The notes under the pieces are model-generated. The model saw only the letters and a list, made by a program, of their open reading frames with translations, searched no databases and was not told the DNA's origin. From positions 5,479,501 through 5,543,500 of the forward strand of contig NC_014923.1 in the NCBI RefSeq assembly GCF_000185905.1: a DNA stretch of 64,000 bases, given 5' to 3'. Below are positions 49,861 through 58,938 of the stretch, in pieces (the first letter of the stretch is position 1; each line of letters opens with the position of its first letter). Made by a program: the position numbers and the translations under genes. Source of the stretch: Mesorhizobium ciceri biovar biserrulae WSM1271 (GTDB lineage: Bacteria > Pseudomonadota > Alphaproteobacteria > Rhizobiales > Rhizobiaceae).

Positions 49861-51116
49861 TCCGGGACGCCTTGCTCGCCCTGGGAGTTGCGATGTCCTA
49901 CGCGACGCAACTGGCCGTTCCGGGATTGCCGCTCGGCTATGGCGAATTGTTCATCGCGATCTGGATCGTTCTGGCGATTGGACGAATATTCGCCGGGGGT
50001 CGTCTCCAGGTCACACCCGCTTTTGTCCAACTGGCGAGCTTCTGGCTGATCTTGTCGCTGGCTTTGGGAATCGGCACGATCGTCGGCTACCTGACCACCG
50101 TCCTTTACTTGACCGGGCTGGTACATGACCTGATGGCCTACATGCTGCTGGCCGGCTTCACATGCCTGGCGGCCGCGGAGCCCGACGCCGATCGTCACCT
50201 TCGCCGCAGTGCCTGGTGGGTGATCGCCATCGCCAATGGAAGCTTCGTAATTCAGCTGGGATTGGCATTTGGGGTAGCCCACCAGCCCGGCGTCGACCCC
50301 TGGTTCTGGGACAGATTCCGTGGCTGGTCCGAGAACCCGAACCAACTTGCGCTCTATTGCGCGCTTTTTGGCCCCCTGGCTTTGCACCTTGCCACGACCA
50401 CCCGTAACCCATGGCGCCGTTTGCTCGCATTCTCCAGCCTGATCCTGACCTTTTATGTCGGCCGGCTGACGAAGAGCGACACCTATCTCTACACCAGTAT
50501 CCTGAGCTGCCTCGTCTTTCTCGGATTGCGGCTTCGTGCATGGATCGCAACAAGCGGTCGCGCCAGCCTGCCCCGCTTGTCAGCAATTGTGCTGTTGGCG
50601 GGTTCCTTGCCTTTAGCGCTGGCGATGACGCCCTACGCGCTCACCGAAGAGGCCAGCGTCGCCCATTTTGCCAAGAGCCTTACCAAGGACCAGGGTGGGG
50701 AAGCGACACTCGAAACGTTCGAACTCCGGCTCTATCTGTGGCAGGACGCGGTGGAAACGGGGTTGAAATCCGGGTCGCTGGGATTGGGCCCTGGGCCTCA
50801 CCTCGAGCGCCCGCCCGTCGCCGACCGTCAATTTCTGCAGCGACCTTTCGAGGCCCATAATACCGTTCTTGACCTTTACCTGCAGGGCGGATTGCTTGCG
50901 GTGATGGCATTGGTCTGGATCGTGGGAGCCGCAATGTCGCTTGCCTGGCGAGCGGGATTCGACGCGCTGCTGGTGCTCGGTGCGTCGACGATAATCTTCA
51001 GCATGCCTCACCTGATCATCCGCCATCCGATCGTGTGGTTTTCGCTGGCTTTCTGCCTCGTTGCCGGAAATCCGACCGCACTTCGGCGGCAACTTGCCGA
51101 GCCCAGGGTGCCCTAA
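49857..51116 (+). CDS. Wzy-like polysaccharide polymerase / O-antigen ligase family membrane protein
   Basis: This 419-residue protein has about ten to eleven hydrophobic segments and a long loop near residues 250-330 containing GLGPGPH and EAHNTVLDLYLQGGLLA, the pattern of Wzy_C/O-antigen ligase proteins. It would polymerise repeat units in the periplasm. The ATG overlaps the GT4 stop (ATGA), and the asparagine synthase begins straight after its stop. Ligase versus polymerase cannot be told from sequence; the cluster favours polymerase. Confidence 0.8.
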   Translation: MIRDALLALGVAMSYATQLAVPGLPLGYGELFIAIWIVLAIGRIFAGGRLQVTPAFVQLASFWLILSLALGIGTIVGYLTTVLYLTGLVHDLMAYMLLAGFTCLAAAEPDADRHLRRSAWWVIAIANGSFVIQLGLAFGVAHQPGVDPWFWDRFRGWSENPNQLALYCALFGPLALHLATTTRNPWRRLLAFSSLILTFYVGRLTKSDTYLYTSILSCLVFLGLRLRAWIATSGRASLPRLSAIVLLAGSLPLALAMTPYALTEEASVAHFAKSLTKDQGGEATLETFELRLYLWQDAVETGLKSGSLGLGPGPHLERPPVADRQFLQRPFEAHNTVLDLYLQGGLLAVMALVWIVGAAMSLAWRAGFDALLVLGASTIIFSMPHLIIRHPIVWFSLAFCLVAGNPTALRRQLAEPRVP

Positions 51117-53114
51117 ATGTGTGGGATCGCCGGAATTCTATTGGCTTCCGATGCCACAGACATAAAGCCGCTCCAAGCGATCGGGCGGATGACCGCATCG
51201 CTGCGTCACCGGGGCCCGGATGGCGAAGGGCTCTGGGCCGATCGCGAGGCTGGAATCGCATTGGGCCACAGGCGATTGGCAATTGTCGACCTGTCAGCCG
51301 CCGGGCACCAGCCGATGCATTCCGCCGGCGGCCGATACGTGATCACCTTCAACGGTGAGATATACAATTTTCGCGATTTGCGTTGCGAACTCGAGGGTGC
51401 GGGCCAAACCTTTCAAGGCGCCAGCGACACCGAAGTGATGCTCAGCGCAATCGAGCATTGGGGGCTTGAAACCGCCCTCACACGCTTTGCCGGAATGTTC
51501 GTGTTCGCATTGTGGGATCTGAAGACAAGAAGCCTGCATCTGGCCCGTGACAGGATGGGCAAAAAGCCCCTCTATGTTGCTTCGACCCGAGACGCATTGG
51601 TCTTCGCCTCTGAGCTGAAGGCGATCAACACCTTTCCGGGCTTCTCTCCCGACCTTGATCTTGATGCCGCGGCGGCAATGCTTTCAACGGGATGGGTGCC
51701 GGACCATCTCTGTATCTGGCGAGGCGTGTTCAAACTGCCGCCTGGTTCCGTCCTTTCCGTCACCGCGGCGAATTATGCCGAAGACCGCAGCGCGGACCGT
51801 CTTTCGCAACGCGTTCACCGCTGGTGGTCACTGGCTGACGTTGCAGCCGATGGGCGACGGAACCCCGCTACCGGCACCGACGACGATCTGGTTGACGAAC
51901 TGGACAACCGGCTTCGGCTGGCCGTGCGGGAACGCATGATCGCCGACGTCCCTCTGGGCGGCTTCCTGTCGGGCGGGATCGACAGCTCAGCCGTGATCGC
52001 CCTGATGCAGGCTCAATCCTGCAAGCCGGTTCGCAGCTTCACGATCTCGTTCGCAGAGGGCGGCTTTGATGAAGCTCCATACGCAGCGGCCGTTGCCCGT
52101 CATCTGGGCACCGACCACTCCGAACTTCACCTCTCGCCCAGCGGCGCACGTGACGTCATTCCCGAGTTGCCGCAGGTCTGGGATGAACCCTTCGCCGATG
52201 AATCGCAGATACCGACCTTGCTCGTTGCCAGGCTCGCCCGTCAGCACGTCACCGTAGCGCTGTCGGGCGACGGCGGTGACGAATGCTTCGCAGGATACGG
52301 CCGCCACTTCATGGCGGAGCGGTTGAAACGACACCTGCGCCTGCCCCGACAACTGCGCCGAACCTTGGCGGCAGGGGCAGGTTTTTTCGCACGCGCCGGA
52401 CGCGACGATGTCATCGGCAAACTGCCACTCTCTGCGAGCGCGAGGCATTTTATCCGGAGCGACCGGATGGAACGTCTCGCCCGGCTGCTCGCGGCATCGA
52501 ATGAAGACGAATTGTTTCAGCGGCTGGCGCGGCCACAGGCTGAAAACCTGGGACGTCAGCGGCCCACCGAACCAATCTACTGTCACGGCGGTCCGCCGCT
52601 TGACGACCTGCTCTCCCGTCTTTTGTGCGATGACATGGCGGGATACTTGCCTGGCGATATCTTGGTGAAGCTGGACCGTGCCACTATGGCCAACAGCCTT
52701 GAGGGCCGGTGTCCTCTGCTTGACCACCGCGTTGTCGAATTCTCCTGGCGGCTGCCATCCAACATGAAAGTTCGTGATGGCGCCGGCAAATGGATTCTTC
52801 GTCAATTGCTACGCCGCTATCTCCCGCAGCACCTGATCGAGCGTCCGAAACAGGGCTTCGATGTCCCTATCGCAGCATGGCTGCGGGGTCCGCTGCGCAA
52901 CTGGGCCGGCGATCTTCTCGCCGACATGCGAGCAGAAAGCAGTGACGTATTGGACGCTGCGAAGATCGACGCCTGCTGGCGCGATCACATTGATGGCCAG
53001 AACCGCTCGCGCGAATTGTGGTCCGCATTGATGTTCCAGGCCTGGCGGAGCAAGGCCAACCGGCAAGCACAGCAAACCGGCCCAATTCATGAACCCGATC
53101 TGGCAGGAGTATAA
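51117..53114 (+). CDS. asnB: Asparagine synthase (glutamine-hydrolysing)
   Basis: This 665-residue class B enzyme begins MCGIAGIL, exposing the Cys2 nucleophile of the glutaminase domain, and has the pyrophosphatase loop SGGIDSSAV near residue 284 and SGDGGDECFAGY near residue 383. In polysaccharide clusters these proteins often amidate a uronic acid or other sugar acid rather than make free asparagine. It starts directly after the wzy stop, and the wzc start follows its own stop by one base. Confidence 0.85.
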   Translation: MCGIAGILLASDATDIKPLQAIGRMTASLRHRGPDGEGLWADREAGIALGHRRLAIVDLSAAGHQPMHSAGGRYVITFNGEIYNFRDLRCELEGAGQTFQGASDTEVMLSAIEHWGLETALTRFAGMFVFALWDLKTRSLHLARDRMGKKPLYVASTRDALVFASELKAINTFPGFSPDLDLDAAAAMLSTGWVPDHLCIWRGVFKLPPGSVLSVTAANYAEDRSADRLSQRVHRWWSLADVAADGRRNPATGTDDDLVDELDNRLRLAVRERMIADVPLGGFLSGGIDSSAVIALMQAQSCKPVRSFTISFAEGGFDEAPYAAAVARHLGTDHSELHLSPSGARDVIPELPQVWDEPFADESQIPTLLVARLARQHVTVALSGDGGDECFAGYGRHFMAERLKRHLRLPRQLRRTLAAGAGFFARAGRDDVIGKLPLSASARHFIRSDRMERLARLLAASNEDELFQRLARPQAENLGRQRPTEPIYCHGGPPLDDLLSRLLCDDMAGYLPGDILVKLDRATMANSLEGRCPLLDHRVVEFSWRLPSNMKVRDGAGKWILRQLLRRYLPQHLIERPKQGFDVPIAAWLRGPLRNWAGDLLADMRAESSDVLDAAKIDACWRDHIDGQNRSRELWSALMFQAWRSKANRQAQQTGPIHEPDLAGV

Positions 53115-53115
53115 A

Positions 53116-55347
53116 ATGGTAGGTTCCGCAATCAGCCCGATCCAGCTGCCACGGATCAATCAACCACCAGCACCGGTTCTCGAAGGCAGAGTGCACGTGC
53201 GGTCATTGCGCGAATATGTCGAGCCGCCCACCGCGTCGCACCAACTCTTCGTGATTCTGGCAAGGCGAAAATGGTCTATTGTTGCCTTCGCTGTGTTGGG
53301 CGGGCTGCTGGCGGGGTTGGTGGGAAGTCTTCGCCCGGTTCTCTACGAAGCAACTACTCAGCTTATCATCGACGCCCCATCGCGCGGTTCACTGCCCGTC
53401 GGCGCCCCGTCTTCGCAGGACCTCGTCGATTCAAGCATAGATGACCACATCACGATGCTATCGTCGCAAGACCATCTGCGCCGCGTCATGGCGGCACTGC
53501 GCAAGACAGGTGCGGCTGAAACCGGACAGGACAATTCCGCTAGCGGGAATTCCCGGCTTGAGCCGTCTGCCATCCCTGCCCCGAGGACACGCTCGCTTGC
53601 CGGTGGTCTACTGGACCGACTGTGGCCAGGAGCAGACAAAACAATCAGTGATTCACAAGCCGAGGATGCCTCCGAATTGAGAGCCTTGCGGCAAGGAATG
53701 CGGGTCGGGCAGGAGCTGCGATCGAGAGTAGTCTCCGTCGCTTTCGCCGATGACAGTCCCGCGCGGGCGGCGCTCGTGGCCAACACATTCGCTCAGGTCT
53801 ATGTCGACAATCTGATAAGGAGAAGGCAGGCATCCGACCAGCAAGAACTCGATGCGATCACCACCAGCCTGCCCAGGCTGCAAAACGATCTGCAGGCAGC
53901 GGCCGACCGCCTTGAGAAATATCGGTTGAGCCACGGAGCCATCGACCAAGGCTCGGCGGACAATGCAGCCAGGGAACGGGCCGACCTCAGCCAGCAATTG
54001 TCGATGTCAAACGCAGATCTCGCCGCTGTGGAAACTCGGCTGCGACATGTTCAGGAGCTTCGAGCGCAGGGGGCTTCTTTCGTCTCCGTGGCCGAAGCCA
54101 TTGGCGGGCCTGAACTTGCCGATCTCGCGGCTCGACAGGCTCGCGCGCCTGCGGACCAAGAACTCAGAAACCTGACCGAAAGCAAGGTCGAACAAGGCAT
54201 CGACAAGATTGCTGCGGACGCAAACATCTTCCGTGCCCAGATCGCCACTCTTGAGAGCCGGAAGGCCATTTTGGATGCGGTCATGGCCGACACCGCCAGC
54301 CGGCTTTCCGGGTTGCGGGTTCTCGAGCCGCAGGTCAGTTTGCTGACCCAGCGATACAACGAACTTCTTGGCCGGCAACAGGATTTGACGCGGCGTATCG
54401 GAGTTCCCTCGGCTGGAATTTCCATTCTATCGGCGGCATGGCCGCCGACCATCCCGCAGACCTTGCCCGCCATCTTCCTTGTTCCGCCCGGGATGATTGT
54501 GTTCGCTATACTGGGCGCGATTTTCGTCACGATGCGCAATCACTTCGATCGGACTTTCCGCGGTGAGACCGAGGCGGAAGCGGTGCTCAAGGTTCCATGT
54601 ATGGGGCAGATTCCCGAAGCAGGCAGGGTGCATGCCAAACGACTGCGAACCCTTGTCCTGGGCGAGCGCAGCTCCGCCTATAGCCGCGCCGTGACGTCGT
54701 TGCTGATTGCTGCGGCGCCCAATGCGCTGAGGGCTCGTTCGTCGTACACGGCGCTTGTCACCTCCAGCGTCCCGGAGGATGGGGGGACCGAGCTCGCATG
54801 GAGTCTGGCGCTGGCCGGCACGCGGATGGGCGGTCGTGTTCTCTTGATCGATCTTGAACGCAAGGGCGTTCAACTCACGCTCGAGTTCCTGCATCAGTTC
54901 AGCGAGCGCAAGAGCCGCCATTCCTTCGCTGACTATGTCTGCAATCGCAGCAACCTGGAAAACGCCGTGGCCAGTCTGCATGAAATCGGCATCGACGTGA
55001 TGACCGCTGCTCCGTCGGACGATCTGCTGGCGGTGTTGTCCTGCGAGGATGGGGGCAAAGTGATGGCGGATCTGCACTTGACCTATCGCATCGTCATCAT
55101 AAACCTGCCGTCGGCGCTCGGGCGGCCGGAAGCCAAATTTCTGGCTGGATGGGCTGATGCGGTGCTTTTTGCCGTCCGATGGAGGAAAACGCCACGTACC
55201 CTCGCTCGCGGGGTGCTGGAACTCCTTCAGGGCAACGGTTCTCTTGCGGTACCCGTCGGCAGCGTCCTCACGCAAGTGAACTTGAAAAAACATGCCGGAT
55301 ATCGGCTCGAGGATAGCGCCGACCTCTTGCGCGAGCAGATAGCATGA
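53116..55347 (+). CDS. Wzc/ExoP-like chain-length protein with degenerate kinase domain
   Basis: This 743-residue protein has a Wzz domain with a first membrane segment (about residues 53-73), a long periplasmic coiled coil (about 225-440), a second segment (about 450-476) and a cytoplasmic BY-kinase-like domain. The P-loop reads SSVPEDGGTE where active kinases have GEGKS/T, so the ATP-binding lysine is missing; the A' strand VLLIDLERKG is kept. No C-terminal tyrosine cluster is visible. It probably sets chain length as a scaffold without autophosphorylation. The start ATG has AGGAG six bases upstream; an earlier ATG overlaps asnB. Confidence 0.85.
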   Translation: MVGSAISPIQLPRINQPPAPVLEGRVHVRSLREYVEPPTASHQLFVILARRKWSIVAFAVLGGLLAGLVGSLRPVLYEATTQLIIDAPSRGSLPVGAPSSQDLVDSSIDDHITMLSSQDHLRRVMAALRKTGAAETGQDNSASGNSRLEPSAIPAPRTRSLAGGLLDRLWPGADKTISDSQAEDASELRALRQGMRVGQELRSRVVSVAFADDSPARAALVANTFAQVYVDNLIRRRQASDQQELDAITTSLPRLQNDLQAAADRLEKYRLSHGAIDQGSADNAARERADLSQQLSMSNADLAAVETRLRHVQELRAQGASFVSVAEAIGGPELADLAARQARAPADQELRNLTESKVEQGIDKIAADANIFRAQIATLESRKAILDAVMADTASRLSGLRVLEPQVSLLTQRYNELLGRQQDLTRRIGVPSAGISILSAAWPPTIPQTLPAIFLVPPGMIVFAILGAIFVTMRNHFDRTFRGETEAEAVLKVPCMGQIPEAGRVHAKRLRTLVLGERSSAYSRAVTSLLIAAAPNALRARSSYTALVTSSVPEDGGTELAWSLALAGTRMGGRVLLIDLERKGVQLTLEFLHQFSERKSRHSFADYVCNRSNLENAVASLHEIGIDVMTAAPSDDLLAVLSCEDGGKVMADLHLTYRIVIINLPSALGRPEAKFLAGWADAVLFAVRWRKTPRTLARGVLELLQGNGSLAVPVGSVLTQVNLKKHAGYRLEDSADLLREQIA

Positions 55348-55457
55348 CCAAGCACAGGCTCGTCCTTGGGCCGCGGACGATCCGGGGGCGGTTCATCCAG
55401 GGAGCGGCCCGGACGATTCAGGGTGCAGCCTGTCCGCAGAGCGCGTCATTCAGGTGA
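55344..55457 (+). CDS. Possible 37-codon peptide overlapping the wzc stop
   Basis: This frame starts with the ATGA overlap at the wzc stop and encodes a short, arginine-rich product (MTKHRLVLGPRTIRG onward) with a repeated IQGAA segment. No family is recognised. The coupled start is the only support; it may be chance. Confidence 0.2.
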   Translation: MTKHRLVLGPRTIRGRFIQGAARTIQGAACPQSASFR

Positions 55458-55531
55458 ATGATGGCAAGGTTCGGTGTGCATCGTAGGCTGCGGCAATCCC
55501 CGATATTTGCCTCCCTCGGAAGCGCGAACCG

Positions 55532-56899
55532 ATGGCACTGAGCGACCTTCTGAGACCCAAGATGGTTCCCGCGGCCGACACAGCCATCATCGCTGTTCGG
55601 CCGAGCACGATCGGTTCGATCATTCGTGCAGCTGGTGAAGTGTCGGCGATGGCAATTGTCGGCCAACTCACCCTTCTTGCTGCGATTCCGGTCTTGGCGC
55701 GGCTCTATTCGCCTGCGGATTTCGGCATCTTTACGATTTATCTGTCGATTGTGAACATACTCGCCGGGGTCGCAGCATTGCGCTTCGAGGCGTCACTCTA
55801 TGGGGTTAAGGGGAGCGCCCAGGCCTATGTGACGGTCAAGCTTATCCTTTTGGCTGTGTTCGTGACCACCGTCCTGGCCTTTTCGGCCGGACAGATGCTG
55901 TCGAACCTTGCTCCCAACCGCCTCGGCTCGCTTGCCTGGCTCATTCCGATCGGAATGGGAGGCGCAGGTCTGGTCGAAGCCATGAACTGCTGGAGCCTGC
56001 GTGCTGGGCTTTTGCGCGACTTTGCCCTTGGGCGGCTGATCCTGCCGGCGAGCATGGCTGCACTGCAATTGGTTTTCGGCATTGCCAACCTTGGCGGCGA
56101 AGCGATGATCCATGCCCATATTTTGAGCCAGTTCGTCTTTATCGGGTATATCGGTTATCGGGTGACGAGCTGGGAGGATTTGCGCGGCATCGCCCGGGCA
56201 CCCTGGCGTGCGGTGTTCGAAAAGGCCCGGCGGGAATACAAATTTCCTCTGTTCGATATCCCCGCAACACTCGCGAGCATAGCGATCAACAATCTTCCGG
56301 CAGTTCTTGTCGGTGGGCTGTTCGGCACCGCATTTGCCGGATATTTGGGCGTAGCAACGCGCCTGGTTACCGGTCCAGTGACGCTGATCGCTTCACCGCT
56401 CAGCAATGTTTTTGTCGCCGAAGCAAACCAGAACAACAATCGTGGACACCTGCTTGGTGTGGCACGCGGGCTTCTCCTGCTGGCTGCCGGCTTTACCGCG
56501 GTGCCGATATTGCTGCTTGGACTCGCCGCGCCCTATGTGGTCGTTCCGCTCCTGGGCGAGCCTTGGATGCCCACTGCGGAAATCATGACCGCACTGGCGC
56601 TGATGGGCGCGGCACAAGCGTTGTCGACTCCGCTTAGCGACGTTCCCGCTCTGCTACGGCGGCAAGGAACAAGACTGGTCATCGACCTCGCACGAGCAGT
56701 TCTCGTGTTTGGCCCGCTGCTCGCCGGCGCCCAGGCGGGCTGGCAGCCAGTCACCGTCATCTATTTCATGGCCGCCGGCGGCGCGTCGGGTTTCGCTCTG
56801 AAAATGGCAGCATCGCTGTATTTGTTGACCCACGACCCTCAACCAGCAGGCGCTGCAACGTGCATCCAACATGAATGTCTCGAGGAAAAAACACCATGA
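55532..56899 (+). CDS. Wzx-type polysaccharide flippase (oligosaccharide translocase)
   Basis: This 455-residue membrane protein has about twelve hydrophobic segments and the family opening IGQLTLLAAIPVLARLYSPADFG near residue 44, shared with Wzx/RfbX-type flippases. It moves undecaprenyl-linked repeat units across the inner membrane for the Wzy-like polymerase. The ATG start lacks a close ribosome site. Its stop overlaps the GT2 start by four bases (ATGA). Confidence 0.87.
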   Translation: MALSDLLRPKMVPAADTAIIAVRPSTIGSIIRAAGEVSAMAIVGQLTLLAAIPVLARLYSPADFGIFTIYLSIVNILAGVAALRFEASLYGVKGSAQAYVTVKLILLAVFVTTVLAFSAGQMLSNLAPNRLGSLAWLIPIGMGGAGLVEAMNCWSLRAGLLRDFALGRLILPASMAALQLVFGIANLGGEAMIHAHILSQFVFIGYIGYRVTSWEDLRGIARAPWRAVFEKARREYKFPLFDIPATLASIAINNLPAVLVGGLFGTAFAGYLGVATRLVTGPVTLIASPLSNVFVAEANQNNNRGHLLGVARGLLLLAAGFTAVPILLLGLAAPYVVVPLLGEPWMPTAEIMTALALMGAAQALSTPLSDVPALLRRQGTRLVIDLARAVLVFGPLLAGAQAGWQPVTVIYFMAAGGASGFALKMAASLYLLTHDPQPAGAATCIQHECLEEKTP

Positions 56900-57936
56900 A
56901 TTCGTCGTCGGTTGACAATCTTCAAGCGGCAGTTGCGGTCACCCAGCATGATCGTGCCAATGTCTCATGGTCACGCCCTTTTATCTCTGTCGGGATACCA
57001 ACCTTTCGCCGGCCCGATACGATCCGCAGAGCGATCGACAGCGTCCTGGGCCAGGATTACTCCGATTGGGAGTTGGTCGTGAGCGACGACGAGGGACCGG
57101 AGGGCGAGACCTGGGCTATCGTGATTGACTATGCACGAAGCGAACCTCGCATCCGCATCATCGAGAACAGCCGAGGTCGCGGTCAGGTGGAGAACACCAA
57201 CAACGCCATGCTGGCTTGCTCTGGACGATGGATCAAGTTGCTGCACGACGATGACTGGCTTGCGCCAGGTGCACTCAGGACATTCGCCGAAGTTGCCAAA
57301 CAGCACCCCTCGGTTGCCTTCATGACGTCTGCCGCAAACATAATCGAGGACAAGCGAGTGAGATTTCGCCAAGTCCCCAAGGAGCAGGAAGCGATCTCGC
57401 TTTATTCCAGCCAGCAGTGCCTGATGGACCTCTATCTGGTGCGCGCGACACGCTGCCTGGGGATCATTCCATCCACATTGCTGATCAACAGCGACGTCAT
57501 TCGTGCCGGCTGCTTGATGCGCACGCACAAAGAGATTCCGGCCGGAGTGGATCAACTGTTCTTCGTCGATCTAGCCAGCCATGGGGACATGGTGGCGATA
57601 AGCGATCCGCTTACCTTTTATGATGCAACGAGCCATCCAAGCATTACCACGTCAAAGAGTTTCCGCGAGGTCGACGAAGTGACTCTCGCCGTCAAGCAGC
57701 TTAACTGGAATCTCATCAAAGACCGCAACCATCTCCCGCCTCCCGAGACATTGCTGCGGGCGCTGCGGGTTGCTCGTATTCCCATGCGGTTCCACCAGCA
57801 GTCCTGGTTGACTACGTTCCTGGATGGGATTCAGATCTTCCGGCCTTCCGTCATGAAGGTGGCGGGCTGGCACGTGCTTAATCACGTGTTTGCAATCCGC
57901 CCAAGATTGGGCCGGGTGCGCACGCGACGGCGGTAA
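56896..57936 (+). CDS. Glycosyltransferase family 2
   Basis: This 346-residue inverting transferase has the GT-A fold. The opening ISVGIPTFRRPDTIRRAI (about residue 31), the nucleotide-site SDDEGPEG and the DxD-type LHDDDWLAPGAL near residue 117 are clear. The ATG at 56896 overlaps the wzx stop (ATGA) and has GAGGA nine bases upstream, so I prefer it over an in-frame ATG seven codons earlier. It adds one sugar to the repeat unit. Confidence 0.87.
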   Translation: MNSSSVDNLQAAVAVTQHDRANVSWSRPFISVGIPTFRRPDTIRRAIDSVLGQDYSDWELVVSDDEGPEGETWAIVIDYARSEPRIRIIENSRGRGQVENTNNAMLACSGRWIKLLHDDDWLAPGALRTFAEVAKQHPSVAFMTSAANIIEDKRVRFRQVPKEQEAISLYSSQQCLMDLYLVRATRCLGIIPSTLLINSDVIRAGCLMRTHKEIPAGVDQLFFVDLASHGDMVAISDPLTFYDATSHPSITTSKSFREVDEVTLAVKQLNWNLIKDRNHLPPPETLLRALRVARIPMRFHQQSWLTTFLDGIQIFRPSVMKVAGWHVLNHVFAIRPRLGRVRTRRR

Positions 57937-57972
57937 GGTGAGGCTGGCCGACAAGCACATCAGCGACAGATT

Positions 57973-57997
57973 GCGCGCACAAGCCTGTTGTGCGCGC
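57973..57997. terminator. Hairpin terminator between convergent GT2 and LuxR genes
   Basis: Perfect 10-bp arms GCGCGCACAA (57973-57982) and TTGTGCGCGC (57988-57997) with a GCCTG loop lie between the two convergent stops. The symmetry suits termination from both sides, though T-runs are weak. Confidence 0.6.
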
Positions 57998-58017
57998 GCA
58001 TGGTAAAGGCGTTTGCC

Positions 58018-58725
58018 TCACGGCAAAACGCATATGCGCCCAAGAAGAGCTACCAGTTCCGCCTGTCGCCGTGTTTCGGTCTTGGCGAACAGCGACGCCA
58101 GCTGCGACCTTATCGTGGTCCGGCTCAAGCGCCGCTTGCGGGCTATTTCCAAAGGGGCATCGCCCTGCGCCAAGCGCAGTGCGAGCTGCGTTTCGGCACT
58201 CGTCAGACCAAACATTCTTTGCAGCGTCTGGGGATTTGGCCCGGACCTGTTTTCACGATCCAGCAGCGCCACGATGCTTGTCGCGTCAGGCGTTGCTATG
58301 CCCTTCTCGTTCAATATCAGGGGCCTGTCGCCCATGCCTCGGATCACCACCCATGAAAGCGTGCCAGGAGAAAAATTGCCCGGCACGTTTGCGATCAGCC
58401 GTCTCAGCGCAGCAAATACCTTGCTGGCCGTATCGGCTGCCTCGCCTTCGCGCTCCAAGGTGTTTTGAGCGGCTGAATTCCACTCCATGACCTTCCTGTC
58501 GCTGTTCAGGATCAGGTAGCCACAACCGATGCGATCAAGCATTCTCACAACAGATGCAAGGCTGCTCTGCCGTGGCTCGACAGCAACGCTGTCGAACCGT
58601 TGTGGTGCTTGATGCCAAGCGGAAGCATGCTCACCTTGCGTTCTCAAGGCGGAGACAGGCTTTCCCCCGAAACTTCCATATTGGCGACCAAGAATTCCAT
58701 CATCTTGCCTACCAACCAGTGCCAT
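58018..58725 (-). CDS. LuxR-family regulator with PAS-like sensor half
   Basis: This 235-residue protein has a C-terminal LuxR helix-turn-helix (LTSAETQLALRLAQGDAPLE onward, about residues 170-232). The N-terminal half has a PAS-like stretch (CGYLILNSDRKVMEWNSAAQ, about residue 67), so it may sense a ligand or redox state. The start is the ATG with GGGAGG upstream. It is divergent from the histidine kinase across 213 bases of repeat-rich sequence. It likely controls the surrounding polysaccharide genes. Confidence 0.83.
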   Translation of the reverse strand: MALVGRQDDGILGRQYGSFGGKPVSALRTQGEHASAWHQAPQRFDSVAVEPRQSSLASVVRMLDRIGCGYLILNSDRKVMEWNSAAQNTLEREGEAADTASKVFAALRRLIANVPGNFSPGTLSWVVIRGMGDRPLILNEKGIATPDATSIVALLDRENRSGPNPQTLQRMFGLTSAETQLALRLAQGDAPLEIARKRRLSRTTIRSQLASLFAKTETRRQAELVALLGRICVLP

Positions 58726-58938
58726 TTTCTTACCTCCCGCAAAACGGCAACGCCTCCCAGTCAAAAGGAAGTGCCTTAAACATGTCAGTCAGGTCGCTTG
58801 GAGAGTAGCGGTCCGATCCGCCCCCGACATCGGACAAAATGCGCGCTACAATCCCGGGGAACAATCCTGCGGTCGGACTAGTCTGTACGCTTTTCGGTCT
58901 AATCTCGACGGACTAGTCAGAAGGTTATAGTCTGGCAC
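58726..58938. promoter_or_regulatory. Divergent promoter region with operator repeats
   Basis: Two identical 10-mers CGGACTAGTC lie at 58874-58883 and 58909-58918, 35 bases apart and each with the palindrome GACTAGTC. A 7-bp inverted repeat, GTCCGAT (58811-58817) and ATCGGAC (58829-58835), lies nearer the luxR side. The second 10-mer ends 20 bases before the kinase ATG. Cooperative binding of the LuxR protein or the response regulator is plausible. Confidence 0.5.
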
